Shown: one piece after another, positions 58,800 through 64,000 of the stretch
Position numbering within the stretch: the stretch's first letter is position 1
How the letters are laid out: each line of letters opens with the position of its first letter
Source of the DNA: Achromobacter dolens
GTDB taxonomy: Bacteria > Pseudomonadota > Gammaproteobacteria > Burkholderiales > Burkholderiaceae_B
Direction of reading: 5' to 3'
Length of the DNA stretch: 64,000 nt
Assembly (NCBI RefSeq): GCF_902859745.1
Contig: NZ_CADIJW010000023.1
Location: 1 to 64,000 of the forward strand
The notes under the pieces: generated by a model
Database searches by the model: none
What the model saw: the letters and a program-made list of their open reading frames with translations, nothing else
What the model was told of the DNA's origin: nothing
Program-made: the position numbers and the translations under genes

Positions 58800-59842
58800 T
58801 GCCGCCAGAACCAGGAGAACCGGCCGTGGCCTACCCCTATCGCGTCGCCGCCCAGATCAGCATGTACCCCATGGACTATCCCCATGCGGCGCTGCTGCTG
58901 CCGCACCAGATCCGTGTCTGGGCGCCCATGGTCGACCGCATCCTCGTCACCATCGACACGCACCGCAGCCGATCGGGCCGCTATCGCGGCACGCACTTCG
59001 ACGAATACCGCGGCAAGCTGCTGGCCCTGGCGCAAGACCTGCGCCGCGACACGCCCCAGCTCGACGTCATCGAGGTCGATTACGCCCCGGCTGCCCGGCG
59101 CGAGGTGGCGCAATCGTTCTTCGGCGTCGACGACATCCCGGTCAAGGCATGGGACGGCGGCCCGTTCTACGCCTACTTCTACGGCATGCACCACAGCCAG
59201 GCGCGCCACATCGTGCACTTCGATGGCGACATGCTGTTCGGCGGCGGCAGCCGCACCTGGGTAGAAGAGGCCATCGCCTACACCGAGCAGGATCCCACCG
59301 TGCTGCTGACCGGCCCGTTCCCCGGCCCGCCGCGCGCCGACGCGGCGGTCCATGGCCACGGCCTGCCCGAACCCGAACGCGTCGATATCGCCGGCGCCCC
59401 CGCCTATCGCTTCCAGAACGCCAGCACGCGTATCTTCATGCTCGATATGGAACGGCTGCGCGCCACGCTCGGCCACCTGCCGCTGCTGCGGCCAAGCGCC
59501 GTACAGCGGACCAAATCGCATCTACTGGGCAACCCGCCGGACGTGCGCGAGGCCGAAGTCATCCTGAGCGAGGTGCTGCGCGCCAACGGCCTGCACCGCG
59601 TCGATCTGCTGGGTTCGGCGCCCGGGCTGTGGTCACTGCACCCGCCCTATCGCGGCGCGGAGTTCTACCGCAGGCTGCCGGAACTGATCGCCGCGGTCGA
59701 ATCGGGCCAGGTGCCGGACGCCCAGCGCGGTCATTACGACATCCACGACAGCATGATCGACTGGACGCCCCAGCGCGCCGCGGCGCGCCGCCACAAGCGC
59801 TGGCTGCGCCTGCTCAAAGACCGGCTACGGATCGGCGGGTAG
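58796..59842 (+). CDS. Putative glycosyltransferase with a DGD motif
   Basis: This 348-residue protein has no clear family name. A metal and nucleotide-sugar binding motif is likely at HFDGDMLFGGG (D143, D145), preceded by a nucleotide-binding-like region (RVWAPMVDRILVTIDTHRS). A later catalytic-looking ASTRIFMLDMERL region follows. The layout is GT-A-like. It is the last gene of the Wza-like operon. Its 3' end overlaps the convergent acyltransferase gene by 29 bp, so the two transcripts can form complementary RNA. Confidence 0.65.
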   Translation: MMPPEPGEPAVAYPYRVAAQISMYPMDYPHAALLLPHQIRVWAPMVDRILVTIDTHRSRSGRYRGTHFDEYRGKLLALAQDLRRDTPQLDVIEVDYAPAARREVAQSFFGVDDIPVKAWDGGPFYAYFYGMHHSQARHIVHFDGDMLFGGGSRTWVEEAIAYTEQDPTVLLTGPFPGPPRADAAVHGHGLPEPERVDIAGAPAYRFQNASTRIFMLDMERLRATLGHLPLLRPSAVQRTKSHLLGNPPDVREAEVILSEVLRANGLHRVDLLGSAPGLWSLHPPYRGAEFYRRLPELIAAVESGQVPDAQRGHYDIHDSMIDWTPQRAAARRHKRWLRLLKDRLRIGG

Positions 59843-60878
59843 CGGCCTTGGAGGCCTCCTGCTCGCGCGGCTTCTTGAAGAGGTTGATCAGCGGCCGCTC
59901 CATCAACTGGTAGACCAGCAGCCCCACCACCGTGCAGGCCAGGATGCCGACGACGCAGAACGCCACCTGCCCGCCCGGCAGGCTGTCCAGGTGCAGCTTG
60001 CGCCAGCCCTGGCTGACGGCCGACAGCACGAAGGCGTGAGACAGGTACAGCGAGTACGAGGCGTCGCCCAGCTTGTGCAGGAAATTCAGGCGCGGCAGCG
60101 CGTGGAAGCGTTCCAGCAGAATCGCGCCCACCACGATCGCCGCCGCCGGCACGCCCTGCGCCAAGGGCCGCGAGGCGTTTGGCGCCAGCACCGACATCAG
60201 CCCGATCACCACGAAGCCGCCGAGCACCAGCGCCCAGCCCAGCCCCGCCGAGCCGCCCTTGTGCGGCCGCGAGAACCACCAGCCCACGCTCATGCCCAGC
60301 ACGAACTCGAGCACGATGTCCGACGTATAGACCTTGAGAATGGGCGTGTCGTCGCCCACCACGAACCATCCCAGCATGCTCAGGCCGAGCAGCACGAGGG
60401 TCGTGGTCGCGAAGCGCCACGCCGTCGGCAGCACCAGCGTCAGGCCGAAAATGACGTAATAGAGCATCTCGTAATTAAGCGTCCACCCCACCGTCAGCAC
60501 AGGTTCGATCAGGCCCGCCGGATTCGGCACCATCACGAACAGATACGAGGCAATCACATGGAACAGGCCGAAGCGGGTAGTCTGCAGCAGGTGCGGCGCG
60601 ATCAACATCACCGCCACCGCCACCGAGGTCAGCACCCAGTAAAGCGGAACGATGCGCACCGCGCGACGGCGGTAGAACTCCAGCACGCCGACTTTCTTGC
60701 CGCGCGTCGTGATCCACATCAGGAAGCCGCTCAGGACGAAAAAGATGTCCACGCCGGCGGCCAGCCAATGCGGCCAGTAGCCCTGGTAGCCCATGCGCTC
60801 GAGCTGCGGATACAGGTGGACCAGCACCACCATCATGGCCGCGACGCCGCGCAGGTACTGAATCGAAAGAATGTCCAT
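59814..60878 (-). CDS. Acyltransferase 3 family membrane protein
   Basis: The 354-residue, about ten-helix inner-membrane O-acyltransferase begins MDILSIQYLRGVAAMMVVLVH; H21 is the conserved active-site histidine. It also has GVDIFFVLSGFLM and FYRRRAVRIVPLYW, the family hallmarks, and GDASYSLYLSHAF near the end. It probably acetylates or succinylates sugars during exopolysaccharide synthesis (ExoZ/OafA type). It is 63 bp downstream of the flippase gene. Confidence 0.92.
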   Translation of the reverse strand: MDILSIQYLRGVAAMMVVLVHLYPQLERMGYQGYWPHWLAAGVDIFFVLSGFLMWITTRGKKVGVLEFYRRRAVRIVPLYWVLTSVAVAVMLIAPHLLQTTRFGLFHVIASYLFVMVPNPAGLIEPVLTVGWTLNYEMLYYVIFGLTLVLPTAWRFATTTLVLLGLSMLGWFVVGDDTPILKVYTSDIVLEFVLGMSVGWWFSRPHKGGSAGLGWALVLGGFVVIGLMSVLAPNASRPLAQGVPAAAIVVGAILLERFHALPRLNFLHKLGDASYSLYLSHAFVLSAVSQGWRKLHLDSLPGGQVAFCVVGILACTVVGLLVYQLMERPLINLFKKPREQEASKAATRRSVAGL

Positions 60879-60941
60879 GAACGATTTACCTGGTACGGTA
60901 AGAATGGAAAGCGGGCATGCGCGCCGCCGGATGGCAAGGAG

Positions 60942-62228
60942 TCATGACCGCGCCTCCCGGATGGCGTAGCCGTCATCGCGCCGCACTTCGCGCCATGCCA
61001 TGACGAGCACCGCCAGCCCATAGCAGGCTTCGCCGACCAGGATGCCGATGACCGCGCCAATGGGACCCAACTGCAGCATGCCGACATAGCTTATCGCCAA
61101 TGCGATCAGCGCACAGACCAGGGTGGCCGCGCTCAGCGCGCGAAAGCGCTGGCGCAGCAGCGGCACCATCATGATCGGCTCGCGGATCACCATCAGCACG
61201 AACAGCCCGATCCACAGCACCAGCAGCAGGTCGCGCTGCGGAAAATCCTTGCGCATCAGGTCCAGGAAGATCCAGTCGCGCAGCAGCCAGATCACCGCCC
61301 CGTACAGCAGCGTGAACAGCGCCAGCGCCAGCGAGAACAGCATCAGGCGGCGCAGCGTACGGCGCGCGCCCATGCCGTGCATCCAGTCGGACGCCAGCGG
61401 CGTCAACTGCTTCTGCATGCCGGCCAGCAGCAGGTTGATCGGCATCAGCGTCAGGCGCGAGGCGGCCAGCGCCGCCACGGCCGCCAGGTCCAGCGTGGCC
61501 GCGGTCAGGAAGTTGTAGCCCTGGTTGAACAACCAATAGATGACGCCGCCCGAGGCAGCCCAGAACCCCATGCGGGCGATCTCGCGCAGGCGGCCGGGCG
61601 CCGCGTCGCGCTCGATATCGTTGGCCAGCACCCGGCGCAGCGCCCCGGCGCAGGCCAGCGCCGCCATCGTGCCTGCAAGCAGGGCGCCGGCCGCCGCCGC
61701 CGGCGTCCTGACCGCGAGCGCGCAGCCGGCCAGCAGCACCGCCACGTAGATCGCGTCCGCGCCCAGCACCTGTTGTGGACGGTGGTACATCAACAGGATG
61801 CCGCGCAGGTATTCGCGGTACAGCGCCGCCAGCACCAGGCCGATGGCCGCCACCACCACCAGCGTCGATCCGCCGTCGAACAGTCCCATCGCCCAGCCGG
61901 CCAGCGCCACGGCCAGCGCCAACGCACCGCCCAGCGCCCCCAGCCATTTCTGGTCCCGCAGCAGGCTGCCCATCCACTGGCGCCGCGCCGCCTCGTCCAG
62001 GGCGGGCAGGCGGATCACCATCGGCGTGCCAATGAAGGTGCCCTGCAGCGTCGTCAGCAACATCATGGTGTTGAAGGCCAGGATGTAATAGCCGTACTGC
62101 GCCTCGGGCGCGTAGCGGATCAGGATCAGGCCGACGCCGAAGTTGGCGGCCGACAGCATGGCCTGATCGGCAATCGAGCTGCCGAACAGGCGCGCCAGGC
62201 CCGAAGCCGAAAAGCGTGTCCGCGTCAC
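60942..62228 (-). CDS. Polysaccharide flippase-like membrane protein (Wzx/MATE fold)
   Basis: This 428-residue protein has about 12 hydrophobic helices. Sequence such as LFGSSIADQAMLSAANFGVGLILIRYAPEAQYGYYILAFN at the start is typical of Wzx-like flippases that move lipid-linked repeat units to the periplasmic side. The start is GTG at 62228 (MTRTRFSASGLARLF), overlapping the upstream glycosyltransferase stop as GTGA; longer frames would read inside that gene. Confidence 0.85.
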   Translation of the reverse strand: MTRTRFSASGLARLFGSSIADQAMLSAANFGVGLILIRYAPEAQYGYYILAFNTMMLLTTLQGTFIGTPMVIRLPALDEAARRQWMGSLLRDQKWLGALGGALALAVALAGWAMGLFDGGSTLVVVAAIGLVLAALYREYLRGILLMYHRPQQVLGADAIYVAVLLAGCALAVRTPAAAAGALLAGTMAALACAGALRRVLANDIERDAAPGRLREIARMGFWAASGGVIYWLFNQGYNFLTAATLDLAAVAALAASRLTLMPINLLLAGMQKQLTPLASDWMHGMGARRTLRRLMLFSLALALFTLLYGAVIWLLRDWIFLDLMRKDFPQRDLLLVLWIGLFVLMVIREPIMMVPLLRQRFRALSAATLVCALIALAISYVGMLQLGPIGAVIGILVGEACYGLAVLVMAWREVRRDDGYAIREARS

Positions 62229-63415
62229 TTGGAATCCCGATCGGTTTTGATCCAATGCTTGTTGCGGCGGTTGCGCAACAGCACGTACAGTTTCCACAGC
62301 ACGAAAAACGGCACGCGCAGCAGGTCCAGCAGCGCTCGCGGCCCCAGCGGCGACAGTTGCCAGCCGCGCAACGCGTGCAGCGCCAGCACGCCCAGCAGGA
62401 CCAGCGCCAGCAGCGGCCATGTGGCCAGCCCGGCGCCGGGCAGCAGCCACGCGGCCAGCCCGCCCAGCACCAGCAACGCGCCGATCTGCAGCGCGATGTA
62501 GCCCAGCGGCATGGTCAGCAGGTCAATCGCCAGTTCCAGGCAGATCCAGCTCGGCCGCATGACGGCCTGGCGCAAGAGGCGGCCGACATAGGTCCGCATC
62601 ACCGCCAGGCGGCCTCCCTCCCAGCGCTGGCGCTGCGTGCGCGAACCGCGCTCGGACGCCACCAGTTCCGCGTCGGCGCTGGCCTCGTCGATATAGACCA
62701 CGCGGTGGCCGTGCAGGCCCAGCACCACGCCATACTCCAGATCTTCCGCCATCGAATGGATATTGAACGGCACCTCGCGCAGCAACGCGTGCGTCATGCA
62801 CATGCCATTGCCGCGCAGGCCGTTGGAGGCGCGCAACCGTTCACGCGCGCGGCCCCGCACCGCATGAAAGGCGCCATAGGCGATGGTGATGATGCGCGTG
62901 CGCCACGACTCGTCCGGATTGAGCACCCCATAATGCACCTGCATCACCGCCGCCCCCTGCTCGATGCGCGCGGCGTAGGCGGCCAGCAGGTTGGGCGTGA
63001 CCTCGGTGTCGGCGTCGATCACCGCGACCGCATGCGCGAAGCCGTCGGCCGCGCTGCGCGCGATGCCGTACTCCAGCGCGTAGCCCTTGCCGCGATGCTG
63101 GTCGTCATGGCGCTCGATCACCTCGGCGCCCGCGGCGCGCGCCAGCGCCGCCGTGTCGTCGGTGCAATTGTCGGCGATGACGATGACGCGGTAATGCTCG
63201 CGCGGCCAGTCGATGGCCGCCAGGCTGCGCACCGTGCGCTCGATCACCGCGGTCTCGTTGTGCGCCGGCACCAGGATGTCGAAGCGCATGTCGCGCCGTT
63301 GCGGCTGTGGCCGCGGCAGGCGCGCCGACAGCAGCGTCAGCAGGCCCAGATAGGCGGTGGCCGCCGTGACGGGCAAGGCGATGATGAACAGGATCAGGTG
63401 CAGGAAGCCGGCCAT
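62225..63415 (-). CDS. Glycosyltransferase family 2 (processive-type, membrane-bound)
   Basis: This 396-residue protein has an N-terminal membrane helix, then a GT-A domain with ILVPAHNET (48-54), NCTDDTAALA, AVIDADTEV (about 130) and a QRQRW motif near residue 258. Several C-terminal membrane helices follow. The layout resembles hyaluronan/cellulose-synthase-like family 2 enzymes, but the role in this cluster is not defined. The GTGA overlap with the flippase gene suggests coupling. The preceding glycosyltransferase gene ends 4 bp before the start. Confidence 0.88.
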   Translation of the reverse strand: MAGFLHLILFIIALPVTAATAYLGLLTLLSARLPRPQPQRRDMRFDILVPAHNETAVIERTVRSLAAIDWPREHYRVIVIADNCTDDTAALARAAGAEVIERHDDQHRGKGYALEYGIARSAADGFAHAVAVIDADTEVTPNLLAAYAARIEQGAAVMQVHYGVLNPDESWRTRIITIAYGAFHAVRGRARERLRASNGLRGNGMCMTHALLREVPFNIHSMAEDLEYGVVLGLHGHRVVYIDEASADAELVASERGSRTQRQRWEGGRLAVMRTYVGRLLRQAVMRPSWICLELAIDLLTMPLGYIALQIGALLVLGGLAAWLLPGAGLATWPLLALVLLGVLALHALRGWQLSPLGPRALLDLLRVPFFVLWKLYVLLRNRRNKHWIKTDRDSK

Positions 63416-63419
63416 GTGC

Positions 63420-64000
63420 TCAAGCGTACTCTTGGTAATGCCCGCCCCACAGCACGGACAGTTTTCCATAGTTGGCACAGGCGCGGCCCAGCCAGTGCAC
63501 CGCGTGATGCCGGCCCAGCGGCCACGATACCAGCGCCAGGATGCCCGCGACCGCCATCTGCGCCAGCGCCCGCGCATAGAACGCCACGCGGCGCATGATC
63601 GCGGGGCGACGGTCGCGCAGGCGGCCGGCCTCGAAGTGGATGGCGAAATCCTGGCCGCCGCGCAGGGCGCGCTTCAGGATCCAGCCGGTGCGCATCCGGC
63701 TCTCGGGCACGGGCTCCGTCACATACGCCTCGTCGCACCAGATCACGCGCGCGCCCTGGCCCATCAGGCGCATCAACAGGTCGCCATCCTCGCCACCGGT
63801 CAGGCCGTAGGCGGGATTGAAGACCTGCTCCTGGCGCCGCAGCCACGTGGCGGCAATGAAGCAATTGCCGGTACGCACCGCGTTGCGCGGCAAGACTTCG
63901 CCGGTACGAAAGCGTGGCCAGTCGTAGAAGCGGCCTCGCCGTATCCAGGCCGGCGCGGTTGGCGGAATCTCCGGCACGACTGGCGCCTGCACCACGTCGG
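63420..64000 (-). CDS. Glycosyltransferase family 2, C-terminal part only (cut by window edge)
   Basis: At least 193 residues are visible, and the frame is open to the right edge, so the N-terminal nucleotide-sugar binding domain lies outside. The fragment has GNCFIAATWLRR and FNPAYGLTGGEDGDLLMRL, the acceptor-site region with the GGED motif of ExoM-like family 2 enzymes, and two hydrophobic segments near the C-terminus. It is the first visible gene of a minus-strand run with the next glycosyltransferase and the flippase. Confidence 0.85.
   Translation of the reverse strand, partial: DVVQAPVVPEIPPTAPAWIRRGRFYDWPRFRTGEVLPRNAVRTGNCFIAATWLRRQEQVFNPAYGLTGGEDGDLLMRLMGQGARVIWCDEAYVTEPVPESRMRTGWILKRALRGGQDFAIHFEAGRLRDRRPAIMRRVAFYARALAQMAVAGILALVSWPLGRHHAVHWLGRACANYGKLSVLWGGHYQEYA

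Overview
The window is a 64 kb stretch of a high-GC betaproteobacterial chromosome. Protein sequences and gene neighbourhoods (ssb / MFS / uvrA, aroK-aroB-dgt next to mrcA, lptM-lysA, a system II cytochrome c assembly pair, and an spc-alpha ribosomal operon with infA between secY and rpmJ) fit the family Alcaligenaceae. Achromobacter or Bordetella is most likely; I cannot resolve the genus from sequence alone. I saw no rRNA, tRNA, CRISPR array, insertion sequence or prophage.

Layout. 1-23 kb is housekeeping: ssb (cut by the left edge), an MFS transporter, uvrA, a GST, dgt-aroB-aroK, mrcA, cyaY, lptM-lysA, the cytochrome c assembly pair with a cytochrome c4, engB-hemB, an EamA transporter, dsbD-cutA and a HIT protein. 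23.2-32.5 kb is one minus-strand spc-alpha ribosomal operon from rplN to rplQ, including secY, infA and rpoA. It is detached from any S10 operon genes. It appears to have its own sigma-70-type promoter and a leader of about 240 nt, and it ends at a strong terminator. 32.6-42 kb is accessory metabolism: an aspartyl/asparaginyl beta-hydroxylase, an aldehyde dehydrogenase, and an AraC-type regulator divergent from a hydrolase plus a five-gene branched-chain-amino-acid-type ABC importer. 41.9-43.9 kb holds three uncharacterised envelope proteins on the minus strand.

44-64 kb is a polysaccharide region. The minus strand carries the outer-membrane cellulose exporter bcsC and the complete cellulose acetylation module wssF-wssG-wssH-wssI. 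Just upstream of bcsC, the C-terminal third of bcsZ is joined directly to the N-terminal two thirds of an EpsL-like outer-membrane beta-barrel gene. The rest of both genes is missing, and no bcsQ, bcsA or bcsB lies in the window. The simplest reading is a deletion that fused a cellulose operon to an exopolysaccharide cluster. Beyond the junction lies that cluster: a WecG/TagA glycosyltransferase, a Wza-type export protein, an SGNH hydrolase, a GMC-family oxidoreductase, an SDR epimerase, a DGD glycosyltransferase, an acyltransferase, a flippase and two family 2 glycosyltransferases. The last of these runs off the right edge. Chain-length regulator, polymerase and initiating transferase were not found and may lie beyond base 64000.

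The most interesting content is the fusion junction with its intact but apparently synthase-less acetylation module, and the oxidoreductase/SDR pair inside the exopolysaccharide cluster.
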